A stretch of DNA of 64,000 nt from Leifsonia sp. 1010 (GTDB lineage: Bacteria > Actinomycetota > Actinomycetes > Actinomycetales > Microbacteriaceae): contig NZ_JAVDSL010000001.1 of the NCBI RefSeq assembly GCF_031455295.1, positions 2,147,578-2,211,577 of the forward strand. The letters run 5' to 3'. The position numbers were made by a program, and so were the translations under genes. Under the pieces are notes generated by a model that had not been told where the DNA came from, did no database searches, and saw only the letters and a program-made list of their open reading frames with translations. Shown here in pieces: positions 35,015 to 46,976 of this stretch (positions within the stretch are counted from its first letter, which is position 1; every line of letters begins with the position of its first letter).

Positions 35015-35932
35015 ATGAACGGAACAGCGATCGAGGTGATCGGCCTCCGTAAGTCCTTCGGGGAGCAGACGGTCCTCGACGGCATCGACCTGCGCGTGCG
35101 GTCGGGAAGCGTCTTCGCGCTGCTCGGGCCGAACGGTGCGGGCAAGACGACGCTGATCACTATCCTGTCGACCTTGGTCCGGCCCGGCGCCGGAAGCGTC
35201 ACGGTCGCCGGCCATGACGTGGCCGCCGAGCCCGAGGAAGTACGGCGCGCCATCAGCGTGACCGGCCAGTCCGCGGCGGTCGACGGCGTGCTCACCGGGG
35301 AGGAGAACCTGCGGATGATGGCACGCCTCTCCGGCTTCACCGCCTCCGAGTCGCGCCGCAGGGCCAGCGAGCTGATCGACGCGTTCGATCTGGCCTCGGC
35401 GGCACGCAAGCGCGTCAAGACCTACTCCGGCGGGATGCGACGGCGCCTCGACCTGGCGCTCAGCCTGGTCGCGACGCCGCCGGTCATCTTCCTGGACGAG
35501 CCGACGACCGGCCTCGACACCCGCAGCCGGCAGGCGCTGTGGGACATCATCCAAGACCTGGCACGCCGCGGAACCACCATCCTGCTCACCACGCAGTACC
35601 TCGAGGAGGCCGACCAGCTGGCCGACCGGATCGCGGTCCTCGACCACGGCACGATCGTCGCGGAGGGCACCGCTACCGAGCTGAAGGCGCGCGTCGGCGG
35701 CGAGGTCGTCGAGCTCCGCGACGCTCACGGCGAGATCGTGCGCGAGGTGCCGACCGACGGAAGCGTCGAGGCCCTCCGCGACGCGATCGACACGCTCGAC
35801 GCCCTCCGCGTCCCCGGAGCCTCCATCGGCATCCGCAAGCCGTCGCTCGACGACGCCTTCCTCGCCCTGACCGGGCAGTCCGCCCAGAACGTCCCCCAAA
35901 AAACCTCGACCGAGAAGGAGGTCGTCCGATGA
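35015..35932 (+). CDS. DrrA-type drug exporter ATP-binding protein
   Basis: 305 aa, GAAGGGAAAG upstream of ATG 35015. Walker A GPNGAGKTTLI, signature YSGGMRRRLDLALSL, Walker B VIFLDEPTTGLD and the DrrA-like C-terminal region (RKPSLDDAFLALTG). Works with the downstream permease (4-bp overlap) as a daunorubicin-resistance-type exporter; real substrate unknown. Under TetR control. Confidence 0.94.
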   Translation: MNGTAIEVIGLRKSFGEQTVLDGIDLRVRSGSVFALLGPNGAGKTTLITILSTLVRPGAGSVTVAGHDVAAEPEEVRRAISVTGQSAAVDGVLTGEENLRMMARLSGFTASESRRRASELIDAFDLASAARKRVKTYSGGMRRRLDLALSLVATPPVIFLDEPTTGLDTRSRQALWDIIQDLARRGTTILLTTQYLEEADQLADRIAVLDHGTIVAEGTATELKARVGGEVVELRDAHGEIVREVPTDGSVEALRDAIDTLDALRVPGASIGIRKPSLDDAFLALTGQSAQNVPQKTSTEKEVVR

Positions 35933-36726
35933 CCGCTCTCACCGTCCCCGTCCGCCCGGCGCGGCGGGTCTCGCGCCTCACCAGCACCCTCGTCTTCGTG
36001 GGCCGCAGCGTCCGTCACTCGCTCCGTGACGTGGACGCGCTCACCATGGCCATCGCACTTCCGGTGATCCTCATGCTGCTGTTCACATTCGTGTTCGGCG
36101 GCGCCATCGACCGCTCAGGGGACTACGTCCAGTACGTCGTGCCCGGCATCATCCTGCTGTGCGCCGGTTTCGGGGCGTCCAGCACGGCGGTGGATGTGGC
36201 CAACGACATGAGCGACGGCATCGTCGACCGCTTCCGGACGATGCCGCTGCGGTCCCGCGGCGTCGTGACGGGCCACGTGGTGGCGAGCCTTCTGCGCAAC
36301 CTGGTGGCGACCGGCGTCGTCATCGGCGTCGCCCTGCTGCTGGGCTTCCGCCCGACCGCCGATGTCGCCCAGTGGATCGGCGCGCTGGCGATCGTCGCCC
36401 TGTTCATCCTCGCGATCACCTGGCTGTTCGCCGCCATCGGCCTCGCGGCGAAGAGCCCGACCGCGGCGAGCGGGTACGGCTTCGCCGTGCTGTTCCTGCC
36501 GTACCTGTCGAGCGCGTTCGTGCCGACGGACACGATGCCGGACTGGCTGCGGTGGGTGGCGGAGAACCAGCCGATCACCCCGATCATCGAGACGATCCGC
36601 GCCCTGCTCTTCGGCCGCGACCCCGGCTCGGACCTGTGGTGGGCGCTCGGCTGGTGCGCTCTCATCGTCGCCGCGGCCTACGTCTGGGCCGCCTGGCTCT
36701 TCCGCCGCTCCGCCGGCCGCCGCTGA
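35929..36726 (+). CDS. DrrB-type ABC-2 exporter permease
   Basis: 265 aa, ATG overlapping the ATPase stop. Six membrane helices; FVFGGAIDRSGDYVQYVVPG precedes helix 2, and LPYLSSAFVPTDTMPDWLRW is the conserved ABC-2 segment before the last helices. Membrane partner of the upstream ATPase. Convergent with the HAD gene, with palindrome copy 2 in between. Confidence 0.93.
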   Translation: MTALTVPVRPARRVSRLTSTLVFVGRSVRHSLRDVDALTMAIALPVILMLLFTFVFGGAIDRSGDYVQYVVPGIILLCAGFGASSTAVDVANDMSDGIVDRFRTMPLRSRGVVTGHVVASLLRNLVATGVVIGVALLLGFRPTADVAQWIGALAIVALFILAITWLFAAIGLAAKSPTAASGYGFAVLFLPYLSSAFVPTDTMPDWLRWVAENQPITPIIETIRALLFGRDPGSDLWWALGWCALIVAAAYVWAAWLFRRSAGRR

Positions 36727-36742
36727 CCCCGCTCCCACCGTT

Positions 36743-36818
36743 CCAAGCCAACAGCTCCTGAGTTTTTCCGCCCGACACGCCGTGCGCGGGGCGAAAAACT
36801 CAGGAGCTGTTGGCTTGG
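36743..36818. repeat. Long palindromic element, copy 2, between the ABC permease and HAD gene
   Basis: Arms 36743-36773 and 36789-36818 pair perfectly for 26 bp, then a one-base bulge and four more pairs, around a 15-nt loop containing CACGCCGTG. The arm is identical to copy 1 (31190-31265) over 26 nt except for one base in one arm. Like copy 1 it fills the gap between two convergent stop codons. The two copies bracket the segment prmC-cysK-cysE-tetR-ABC. Confidence 0.9.
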
Positions 36819-36840
36819 GGAGGCGAAGAGGGGGAGCGGG

Positions 36841-37467
36841 TCAGCGGGCGGCGAAGGCGTGGAGGGCGTCGAGCATGCCGTCGGTGTCGAAGGTGCCGTC
36901 CTCGCGTTTGGCGAAGTGGTAGGCGTGCATGCCGCACTCGCGGGCGCCCTCCACGTTGGCGATCGAGTCGTCGAAGAGGATGGCGTCCTCCGGCCGCACC
37001 CCGAACCGCCCGAGCGCCCTGGTGTAGATCCGTCGCTCGGGCTTCCGTGCGCCCAGCACAGCTGAGACCAGGTCGTTGTCCTGCAGCACGTCGACGATCT
37101 CGGGGGTCAGCACCGGCAGCGAGTCCTTGAACGGGATGGGGTTGTTCGAGAGCAGCGACACCGTTCCCAGCGTCGCGGCCTCGTGCAACGCCGCGATGGC
37201 GCCGGGGATGGGCGTCATGGCCGCTTTCCGCGCCTCCTGCCACTGCGCGAGCGTCAGCCGGGCGCCGGTGACGTCGGCGAACGCCTCGAGGTACTCCTCA
37301 CTGGTGGAGTACTCGCCGATCTCGGCGGCGCGCTCGTGTCCGCCGGCCCACCAGCTGGATGCGAGCCGGTACTGGCTCACACCTCCCAGCTCAGCGAGCT
37401 TCGGCAGCCGCTTGTGGAAGTCGTAGTCGTAGAGCGTCTTGTCGCAGTCGAAGAAGTAGACGTCCAT
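36841..37467 (-). CDS. HAD family hydrolase
   Basis: 208 aa. Motif I is YFFDCDKTLYDYD (nucleophile Asp in FDCDKT), motif II is VSLLSNN, and motif III/IV lies in GVRPEDAILFDDSIANVEGA. A helical cap sits between motifs I and II. Resembles the HAD-IA phosphatases (for example phosphoglycolate- or nucleotide-phosphatase-like); substrate unknown. A GATACT box ends 7 nt before the ATG. Divergent from tsaC, with 59 bp between start codons. Confidence 0.88.
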   Translation of the reverse strand: MDVYFFDCDKTLYDYDFHKRLPKLAELGGVSQYRLASSWWAGGHERAAEIGEYSTSEEYLEAFADVTGARLTLAQWQEARKAAMTPIPGAIAALHEAATLGTVSLLSNNPIPFKDSLPVLTPEIVDVLQDNDLVSAVLGARKPERRIYTRALGRFGVRPEDAILFDDSIANVEGARECGMHAYHFAKREDGTFDTDGMLDALHAFAAR

Positions 37468-37526
37468 CCCCTCCAGTATCGTCCTCCCAGTCTGGGCATC
37501 CGCGCCCCGGCTATCATTGAGCCGTC

Positions 37527-38237
37527 ATGGCCTCCATCTACGACTGCTCCGTCGACTCCGAGCTGCTCACCGGTATGCGCCTCGCACGGGCCGCGATCGG
37601 TCGCGGCGAACTCGTCGTCATTCCCACCGACACCGTGTACGGGGTGGCCGCCGACGCCTTCAGCCCCGCCGCCGTACAGCGATTGCTCGACGCGAAGGGG
37701 CGCGGCCGCCAGTCGCCGCCCCCGGTGCTGGTCCCCGGCATCCCGACGCTCGCCGCCCTGGCCGAGCGGGTGCCGGACGAGGTGGATGCGCTGGTGAAGG
37801 CCTTCTGGCCCGGCGGCCTCACGATCGTCCTGCCCGCATCGCCGTCGCTGGTCTGGGATCTCGGCGAGACGAAGGGCACGGTCGCCCTCCGCATGCCGAA
37901 GGACACGATCGCCCTCGAGCTGCTGTCCGAGACCGGTCCGCTCGCGGTGTCGTCCGCGAACCTGACCGGCCGCCCGGCCGCCCGCACCGCCGCCGAGGCC
38001 GAGGCCATGCTGGGCGACTCCATCTCCGTCTACCTCGACGGGGGAGAGGCCGGCTCCGACTACGAGCGCGTCGAGGGCAAGGACTCCTCGTCGACGATCG
38101 TGGACGCGACCGCGCTGGCCGCAGGCGTGGGCGGACTGCGCATCCTGCGTCACGGCGTCATCTCCGTCGATCAGCTGCGCGAGGTCGTCGGCGACGCCCT
38201 GGACGAGCCGGCGGCCGCCGCGGACGCCGCCCCGTGA
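37527..38237 (+). CDS. tsaC: L-threonylcarbamoyladenylate synthase (Sua5/YrdC/TsaC)
   Basis: 236 aa. YrdC fold: GELVVIPTDTVYGVAADAF at the N-terminus, LLDAKGRGRQSPPPVLVPG for ATP/threonine binding, and SSANLTGRPAARTAAEAE toward the C-terminus. Makes threonylcarbamoyl-AMP for the t6A37 modification of tRNAs. A TATCAT box (37512-37517) ends 9 nt before the ATG. Conserved actinobacterial position between prmC and rfe, although prmC is displaced here. Confidence 0.94.
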   Translation: MASIYDCSVDSELLTGMRLARAAIGRGELVVIPTDTVYGVAADAFSPAAVQRLLDAKGRGRQSPPPVLVPGIPTLAALAERVPDEVDALVKAFWPGGLTIVLPASPSLVWDLGETKGTVALRMPKDTIALELLSETGPLAVSSANLTGRPAARTAAEAEAMLGDSISVYLDGGEAGSDYERVEGKDSSSTIVDATALAAGVGGLRILRHGVISVDQLREVVGDALDEPAAAADAAP

Positions 38238-39493
38238 CCCTTCTCCTCGCCCTCGCTCTGATCTCGGCCGTCATCACGTTCGGGATGTCGTTCGTCGTCT
38301 ACAAGCTGGCGATGCGGTACCGCCTGTACCCGAAGATCCGGGCGCGCGACGTGCACACCCGGCCGACACCCCGCCTCGGCGGCGTCGCGATGTTCCTCGG
38401 CATCCTGGTCGCCTTCGGCGTCTCGTGGCTGCTGTCGAGCCAGTTCGGCGTGCTGACGCTGATCTTCTCCGACCAGGGGCCGATCCTCGCGATCCTGGGG
38501 GCCTCCCTGCTCATCGTCGTGATCGGCGTCGCCGACGACATCTGGGATCTCGACTGGATGACGAAACTGGCCGGGCAGTTCGTGGCCGCCGGCCTCGTCG
38601 CCTGGCTGGGCGTGCAGATCTACTCGCTGCCGATCGGCGGCCTCACCGTCGGCTCGCCGGTCATGTCGATCATCATCACGCTGTTCGCCATCGTGCTGGT
38701 GATGAACGCGATCAACTTCATCGACGGCCTGGACGGGCTGGTCGCCGGCGTCGCGCTGATCGCGAACGGCACGTTCCTCGTCTACACCTACCTCCTCCAG
38801 CGCGAGATCAGCCCGCAGAACTACTTCAGCCTCGCCGGGGTGATCGCCGCGATCCTGGTCGGCGCCTGCGCCGGGTTCCTGCCGCTCAACTGGCACCCCG
38901 CGAAGATGTTCATGGGGGATGCGGGCGCGCTGTTGATCGGCCTGCTCATGGCGACCTCGGCGATCTCGGTGACGGGGACGATCAACCCGCAGGACCTGCA
39001 GACGCTCGGCCGATCGTCGCTCGTCCCGGCGTTCATCCCGATCATCCTGCCGTTCGCGGTGCTCATCATCCCGCTGCTCGACTTCGGGCTCGCGGTCATC
39101 CGCCGCCTGCGCGCGGGCAAGTCGCCGTTCAGCGCCGACCGCAAGCACCTGCACCACCGCCTGCTCGACATGGGTCACACCCACCTCCACGCGGTGCTCA
39201 TCTTCTACGCGTGGACCGCCGTGCTGTCGATCGGCTGCCTGCTGTTCTTCTTCGACCCGTATTGGATGGCGATCGTCTTCGTCGCGATCGGGCTCGTCGT
39301 CTGCACCGCGTTCACGCTCGCTCCGCTGAGCCGCAGGAAGGCGAACGAGGCCGTCGCCGAGCTCGCACCGGCCGGCAGCCGCGAGGCCGCGGAGACGGCG
39401 CGCTTCGACCAGCTGGATGCGGCGAGCGAGCGCACGCCGGCGACGCCCGCATCCCCGACATCCCCGACCGCTCTGACCGAGGAGACCCGATGA
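38234..39493 (+). CDS. WecA/MraY-family undecaprenyl-phosphate sugar-1-phosphate transferase
   Basis: 419 aa, GTG start overlapping the tsaC stop. About eleven membrane helices. ARDVHTRPTPRLGGVAMFLG, NAINFIDGLDGLVAG (catalytic Asp region), MGDAGALLIGLLMA and the HLHHRLLDMGHTHLHA histidine motif mark the family. It attaches a sugar phosphate (GlcNAc-1-P in WecA/Rfe relatives) to undecaprenyl or decaprenyl phosphate at the inner membrane face, starting cell-wall polymer or arabinogalactan-like linker synthesis. In this location the mycobacterial orthologue is Rfe/WecA. The C-terminal ~60 residues are a disordered tail. Confidence 0.92.
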   Translation: MTLLLALALISAVITFGMSFVVYKLAMRYRLYPKIRARDVHTRPTPRLGGVAMFLGILVAFGVSWLLSSQFGVLTLIFSDQGPILAILGASLLIVVIGVADDIWDLDWMTKLAGQFVAAGLVAWLGVQIYSLPIGGLTVGSPVMSIIITLFAIVLVMNAINFIDGLDGLVAGVALIANGTFLVYTYLLQREISPQNYFSLAGVIAAILVGACAGFLPLNWHPAKMFMGDAGALLIGLLMATSAISVTGTINPQDLQTLGRSSLVPAFIPIILPFAVLIIPLLDFGLAVIRRLRAGKSPFSADRKHLHHRLLDMGHTHLHAVLIFYAWTAVLSIGCLLFFFDPYWMAIVFVAIGLVVCTAFTLAPLSRRKANEAVAELAPAGSREAAETARFDQLDAASERTPATPASPTSPTALTEETR

Positions 39494-39984
39494 CCGACCA
39501 GCAGGACGGAGCCACCGCCCCGCGGCCGGCTCAGCCGCCCGCCCAGCCGACCTCGACGCCCGTCCTGCGGGACGTGCTGAAGTACGGCCTGATCCTGGCC
39601 GCGGTGATCGCCGTCGTCGGGATGCTGCTCGGCGGCCTGTTCGCCGGGTGGGTCGGCGTCACCAGCGCACTGATCGGCACCGCCATGGCCGCGGTGTTCC
39701 TCTCGATCACGGCGCTCAGCATCCTGATCGCCAACCGTTTCATCGGCACCGACCTCTTCGTGGGCCTGTTCTTCGGCATCGTTCTAGGCGGCTGGATCGT
39801 CAAGTTCGTGCTGTTCCTGGTGCTGGCGATCCTGCTGCGCGACCAGCCCTGGATCAACCCCGTCGTGCTCTTCCTCAGCCTCATCGCCGGGGTGATCGGA
39901 TCGCTCGTGGTGGACATGATCGTGGTCTTCCGCTCCCGCGTCCCCTACGTCAGCGACGTGACGCTGCCGGGGGAGAAGCGCTGA
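39490..39984 (+). CDS. AtpI-like membrane protein preceding the ATP synthase genes
   Basis: 164 aa, ATGA overlap with the transferase gene. A Pro/Gln-rich cytoplasmic N-terminus (~1-40) and four predicted membrane helices (LKYGLILAAVIAVVGMLLGG, ALIGTAMAAVFLSITALSIL, LFVGLFFGIVLGGWIVKFVL, VVLFLSLIAGVIGSLVV). Sequence is poorly conserved, but length, topology and position match ATP synthase protein I, which assists c-ring assembly. Transcribed from the tsaC side; a 179-nt gap with a new promoter follows. Confidence 0.75.
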   Translation: MTDQQDGATAPRPAQPPAQPTSTPVLRDVLKYGLILAAVIAVVGMLLGGLFAGWVGVTSALIGTAMAAVFLSITALSILIANRFIGTDLFVGLFFGIVLGGWIVKFVLFLVLAILLRDQPWINPVVLFLSLIAGVIGSLVVDMIVVFRSRVPYVSDVTLPGEKR

Positions 39985-40011
39985 CCTGTATCCAATTCGT
40001 TATGGGCTGAA

Positions 40012-40026
40012 AACTCTTGTAGAGTT
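40012..40026 (+). promoter_or_regulatory. Palindrome and likely -10 of the atp operon
   Basis: AACTCTTGTAGAGTT is a 15-bp palindrome (6-bp arms, 3-nt centre) in the gap before atpB. It contains TAGAGT (40020-40025), a good -10 match. A repressor or activator site overlapping the promoter is plausible. The leader is then about 130 nt. Confidence 0.5.
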
Positions 40027-40163
40027 ATGAGCGATCCCCCACCCCGTTCGCGCCCGAGAAACTCTGAGGTCGCGAGAAGTGCAGGGTGTCCCACCGTTCG
40101 TCGTCGCGAGAGCTGTTTCAGCTCGACGCCCCGAAACAGGAGATAGCGCTGTTAGCTAACGCT

Positions 40164-40961
40164 GTGAACCTGCTGGTCCAGGCCGCAAGCTCCGATGATG
40201 GAAGCTTCCAGGGTCCCTCGATCAACGAGTTCTTCCCCCCGACCCTGTTCACGATCGGTGACCTCGAGTTCAACCGCATCTTCGTGGTCCGCGCTCTCGC
40301 GACCATCGCGCTGATCCTCATCTTCTGGATCGGCACCCGCCGGATGCGCCTCATCCCCGGCCGCTTCCAGTCGGTCGTCGAGATGGGTCTCGACTTCGTG
40401 CGCGTCAACATCGCGGAAGACCTGCTCGGCAAGAAGGACGGCCGCCGGTTCCTTCCGCTGCTGACCACCATCTTCTTCATGGTGCTGTTCTTCAACATCA
40501 CCGGCATCATCCCGTTCCTCAACATCGCCGGCACCTCGGTCATCGCCGTGCCGCTGCTGCTCGCGATCGTCGCGTACATCGCCTTCATCTACGCGGGCGT
40601 CAAGAAGAGCCCGAAGAACTTCTTCAAGAACGCGCTCTTCCCGCCCGGCGTTCCGTGGTTCCTCTACATCATCGTGACGCCGATCGAGTTCGTCTCGACC
40701 TTCATCCTGCGTCCGATCACCCTGACGCTGCGACTCCTGATGAACATGGTCGTCGGGCACCTGCTGCTCGTCCTGTTCTTCCTCGCCACGGAGTTCTTCT
40801 TCTTCACGGCGGGCGGCTGGTGGTCGCTGTTCGGCGTCGGCACCTTCGCCTTCGGCTTCGCATTCACCGTCTTCGAGATCCTGGTCGCAGTCCTGCAGGC
40901 CTACGTCTTCGCACTGCTCACCGCTGTCTACATCCAGCTGGCAGTCGCCGAGGAACACTAA
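40164..40961 (+). CDS. atpB: F0F1 ATP synthase subunit a
   Basis: 265 aa from GTG 40164. The start is uncertain: the frame is open to GTG 40086 (26 residues more), and an AGGAGA at 40138-40143 fits neither GTG well but lies 5 nt before an in-frame CTG at 40149. Length from 40164 matches other actinobacterial subunits. Five or six membrane helices; the proton half-channel Arg lies in FILRPITLTLRLLMNMVVGH, and EILVAVLQAYVFALLTAVYI is the conserved last helix. Forms the proton path with the c-ring. Confidence 0.93.
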   Translation: MNLLVQAASSDDGSFQGPSINEFFPPTLFTIGDLEFNRIFVVRALATIALILIFWIGTRRMRLIPGRFQSVVEMGLDFVRVNIAEDLLGKKDGRRFLPLLTTIFFMVLFFNITGIIPFLNIAGTSVIAVPLLLAIVAYIAFIYAGVKKSPKNFFKNALFPPGVPWFLYIIVTPIEFVSTFILRPITLTLRLLMNMVVGHLLLVLFFLATEFFFFTAGGWWSLFGVGTFAFGFAFTVFEILVAVLQAYVFALLTAVYIQLAVAEEH

Positions 40962-41234
<273 letters not shown>

Positions 41235-41262
41235 TCCTCTTTTCCCTCAGTAAGGAGGAACC

Positions 41263-41835
41263 ATGCTCAAGAGTGTGGTGATCGCAGCCTCAGAGGGGTC
41301 GCACAACCCGCTGATCCCGGAGTGGCCGGACATCATCGGCGCGCTTCTCTGCTTCCTGATCATCCTGTTCTTCTTCTGGAAGCTCGTGCTTCCGCGCATG
41401 AAGAAGCTGCTGGATGAGCGCGCAGAGGCGATCGAGGGCAACATCGAGAAGGCCGACGAGGCGCAGCGCAAGGCCGAGGCCCTGCTGGAGGAGTACACCG
41501 CCCAGCTCGCCGAGGCGCGTGCGGAGGCGGGCAAGATCCGCGAGACCGCCCGTGCCGACGGCCAGAACATCGTGGCGGAGGCCCGCGAGGCCGCCGCTAC
41601 GGAGGCCGCGCGTGTGACCGCCCAGGCGCAGGCGCAGCTCGAGGCGGAGCGCCAGACGGCGCTCGTCCAGCTGCGCAGCGAGGTGGGCTCGCTGGCGATC
41701 GACCTCGCGTCGACCGTCGTTCGCGAGGCCCTCGATGAGGACAAGCGCGCACAGGCGATCGTGGACCGCTTCCTGGCGGACCTCGAGGCCGACGAGAAGG
41801 CTCAGGCCGACCAGAAGGCAGGATCGGGCAACTGA
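41263..41835 (+). CDS. atpF: F0F1 ATP synthase subunit b
   Basis: 190 aa, one N-terminal membrane helix (IIGALLCFLIILFFFWKLVL) followed by a long charged coiled coil (residues ~55-160, repeated Ala/Glu/Arg heptads) that forms the peripheral stalk. AAGGAGG precedes ATG 41263. The stop shares a base with the atpH ATG (TGATG). Confidence 0.96.
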   Translation: MLKSVVIAASEGSHNPLIPEWPDIIGALLCFLIILFFFWKLVLPRMKKLLDERAEAIEGNIEKADEAQRKAEALLEEYTAQLAEARAEAGKIRETARADGQNIVAEAREAAATEAARVTAQAQAQLEAERQTALVQLRSEVGSLAIDLASTVVREALDEDKRAQAIVDRFLADLEADEKAQADQKAGSGN

Positions 41836-42626
41836 TGGGAAGCGCCACCAGAGAAGCATTGGCCAACTCCGTCTCGGCTCTCGCCGACCTGGGGTCCAAG
41901 GCCGATCTGGCGACGGCTGAGGACCTGTTCAGCGCAGGGCGAGTCGTCGCCGACTCGGCCCAGCTCCGCGCGGTCCTCGGCGACCCGACGGTCTCGGCGG
42001 AGGGCAAGACGGTGCTCGTGAAGCGCGTCTTCGCCTCGCTGTCGGCTCCGGCCGTCGAGCTGCTCACCGTGGTCGCCGCTCAGCGCTGGTCGTCGCACGA
42101 CGACCTGCTGGGTGCGATCGAGGAGCTCGGCATCCGCGCGATCGCCGGCTCCGCGCCCCGGGACGTCGACATCGTGGCCGAGCTGCTGACTTTCGGAGGC
42201 GCCGTGACCTCCGACGCGAGCCTCGAGCTCGCGCTGCGCAGCAAGCTCGCCTCGGCCGACTCCAAGGTCGCGCTCGTCGAGCGTCTGCTCGGCGGAAAGG
42301 CGTCGAAGGAGACCATCGCCATCGTGCGCCAGCTCGTCGCCCAGCCCCGCGGCCGCAGCGTCCGCGAGTCGCTGCGCGCGGCTGCGCGCATGGTGGCCGC
42401 CCAGTCCGGGCAGACCATCGCGACGGTCTACGCCGCGTCAGCGCTCCCCGAGGCCCAGGCCGAGCGCCTGCGCACGGTGCTCAGCGCCTCCTACGGCGAC
42501 CTCAGGATCAACCAGGTCGTCGACCCCTCGATCATCGGCGGATTGCGCGTACAGATCGGTGACGACGTCATCGATGGAAGCATCGCGTCGCGTCTGGCCG
42601 AACTCCGGCTTCAGCTGGCGGGCTGA
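41835..42626 (+). CDS. atpH: F0F1 ATP synthase subunit delta
   Basis: 263 aa, the long delta form usual in actinobacteria (E. coli has ~177). The conserved C-terminal region is [27 protein letters not shown] in two parts ([23 protein letters not shown]). Links the peripheral stalk b subunits to the F1 head. Overlaps atpF by one base and is followed 22 nt later by atpA. Confidence 0.95.
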   Translation: MGSATREALANSVSALADLGSKADLATAEDLFSAGRVVADSAQLRAVLGDPTVSAEGKTVLVKRVFASLSAPAVELLTVVAAQRWSSHDDLLGAIEELGIRAIAGSAPRDVDIVAELLTFGGAVTSDASLELALRSKLASADSKVALVERLLGGKASKETIAIVRQLVAQPRGRSVRESLRAAARMVAAQSGQTIATVYAASALPEAQAERLRTVLSASYGDLRINQVVDPSIIGGLRVQIGDDVIDGSIASRLAELRLQLAG

Positions 42627-42648
42627 CCGCCTCAAGATAGGAATCACA

Positions 42649-44286
42649 ATGGCAGACACACAGATCAGCCCCGACGACATCCGCGACGCGCTCAAGGACT
42701 TCGTCACCACGTACGAGCCGGCGTCCGCACAGGCGACCGAGATCGGCCACGTCCTCGACGCCTCCGACGGCATCGCGCACGTCGAGGGCCTCCCGAGCGT
42801 GATGGCCAACGAGCTCATCCGCTTCGCGGACGGCACGCTGGGCCTCGCCCAGAACCTCGACGAGAACGAGGTCGGCGTCGTCGTGCTCGGCGAGTTCGAC
42901 CAGATCGTCGAGGGCATGGAGGTGACCCGCACCGGCGAGGTCCTCTCCGTCCCCGTCGGCGACGGCTACCTCGGCCGCGTCGTCGACCCGCTCGGCAACC
43001 CGATCGACGGTCTCGGCGAGATCGCCAGCGAGGGCCGCCGCGAGCTCGAGCTCCAGGCGCCCGGCGTCATGCAGCGCAAGTCGGTCCACGAGCCGCTGCA
43101 GACCGGCATCAAGGCCATCGACGCGATGATCCCCGTCGGCCGCGGACAGCGCCAGCTGATCATCGGCGACCGCCAGACCGGCAAGACGGCCATCGCGATC
43201 GACACGATCATCAACCAGAAGGCCAACTGGGAGTCGGGCGACGTCAACAAGCAGGTCCGCTGCATCTACGTCGCCATCGGCCAGAAGGGCTCGACCATCG
43301 CTTCGGTGAAGGGCGCGCTCGAGGACGCCGGCGCGATGGAGTACACCACCATCGTCGCGGCCCCCGCCTCCGACCCGGCCGGCTTCAAGTACCTCGCCCC
43401 TTACACCGGCTCGGCCATCGGCCAGCACTGGATGTACGGCGGCAAGCACGTCCTAATCGTCTTCGACGACCTGTCCAAGCAGGCCGAGGCGTACCGCGCC
43501 GTGTCGCTGCTGCTCCGTCGTCCGCCGGGACGCGAGGCCTACCCGGGTGACGTCTTCTACCTGCACTCCCGTCTGCTGGAGCGTTGCGCCAAGCTCTCCG
43601 ACGAGCTGGGCGCCGGCTCGATGACCGGTCTGCCGATCATCGAGACGAAGGCGAACGACGTCTCCGCGTACATCCCGACCAACGTGATCTCGATCACCGA
43701 CGGCCAGATCTTCCTGCAGTCCGACCTCTTCAACGCCAACCAGCGTCCGGCGGTCGACGTCGGAATCTCGGTCTCCCGAGTCGGTGGCGATGCGCAGGTG
43801 AAGTCCATCAAGAAGGTCTCCGGCACGCTCAAGCTCGAGCTGGCCCAGTACCGCTCGCTCGAGGCGTTCGCGATGTTCGCGTCCGACCTCGACGCGGCGA
43901 GCCGTCGTCAGCTGGCGCGTGGCGCCCGCCTCACCGAGCTGCTCAAGCAGCCGCAGTACTCGCCGTTCCCGGTGGAGGAGCAGGTCGTCTCGATCTGGTC
44001 CGGCACCAACGGCAAGCTGGACGAGGTCGCCGTCGAAGACGTCCTGCGCTTCGAGGCCGAGCTGCTCGACCACCTGCGCCGGAACACCGACATCCTCGAC
44101 ACGCTGCGCGAGACCAACGTGCTCGACGACGACACGGTCGCGAAGCTCGATTCCGAGGTGGACAAGTTCAAGCTCGAGTTCCAGACCGGTGAGGGCAAGC
44201 CGCTCGCCTCGGTCGGACGCGAGGAGTTCCAGGCCATCGACGAAGAAGAGGTCGACCAGGAGCGCATCGTCAAGGCCCGGCGCTGA
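42649..44286 (+). CDS. atpA: F0F1 ATP synthase subunit alpha
   Basis: 545 aa from ATG 42649 (ATAGGAA upstream). Beta-barrel domain, then nucleotide-binding domain with Walker [15 protein letters not shown] and [40 protein letters not shown] is the family signature. Non-catalytic nucleotide site of the F1 hexamer. C-terminus has the extended actinobacterial tail ([14 protein letters not shown]). Confidence 0.97.
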   Translation: MADTQISPDDIRDALKDFVTTYEPASAQATEIGHVLDASDGIAHVEGLPSVMANELIRFADGTLGLAQNLDENEVGVVVLGEFDQIVEGMEVTRTGEVLSVPVGDGYLGRVVDPLGNPIDGLGEIASEGRRELELQAPGVMQRKSVHEPLQTGIKAIDAMIPVGRGQRQLIIGDRQTGKTAIAIDTIINQKANWESGDVNKQVRCIYVAIGQKGSTIASVKGALEDAGAMEYTTIVAAPASDPAGFKYLAPYTGSAIGQHWMYGGKHVLIVFDDLSKQAEAYRAVSLLLRRPPGREAYPGDVFYLHSRLLERCAKLSDELGAGSMTGLPIIETKANDVSAYIPTNVISITDGQIFLQSDLFNANQRPAVDVGISVSRVGGDAQVKSIKKVSGTLKLELAQYRSLEAFAMFASDLDAASRRQLARGARLTELLKQPQYSPFPVEEQVVSIWSGTNGKLDEVAVEDVLRFEAELLDHLRRNTDILDTLRETNVLDDDTVAKLDSEVDKFKLEFQTGEGKPLASVGREEFQAIDEEEVDQERIVKARR

Positions 44287-44323
44287 GCGCTGAGGCCCTG
44301 AGAGACTAGGTACAAGGAGAGAC

Positions 44324-46712
<2,389 letters not shown>

Positions 46713-46714
46713 CA

Positions 46715-46975
46715 ATGGCTGTCCTCAACGTCAGCGTCGTCGCCGCCGACCACGAAGTGTGGTCGGGCGAGGCGAGCATGGTCGTCGCACGCACCGTGGA
46801 AGGGCAGATCGGTATCCTGCCCGGCCACGAGCCGCTGCTGGCCATCCTCGCGCAGGGCGAGGTGCGCGTGACCCTGAACGGGGGCGAGTCCATCACGGCC
46901 AACGCCGATGACGGCTTCCTCTCCGTCGAGAACAACACAGTCACCATCGTGGCCCGTCAGGCCGAGCTGGTCTGA
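46715..46975 (+). CDS. atpC: F0F1 ATP synthase subunit epsilon
   Basis: 86 aa, the short actinobacterial form consisting of only the beta-sandwich (VVAADHEVWSGEASMVVART, GQIGILPGHEPLLAIL); the C-terminal inhibitory helical hairpin found in E. coli epsilon is missing. Last subunit gene of the operon. The next gene starts two bases after the stop. Confidence 0.95.
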   Translation: MAVLNVSVVAADHEVWSGEASMVVARTVEGQIGILPGHEPLLAILAQGEVRVTLNGGESITANADDGFLSVENNTVTIVARQAELV

Positions 46976-46976
46976 C

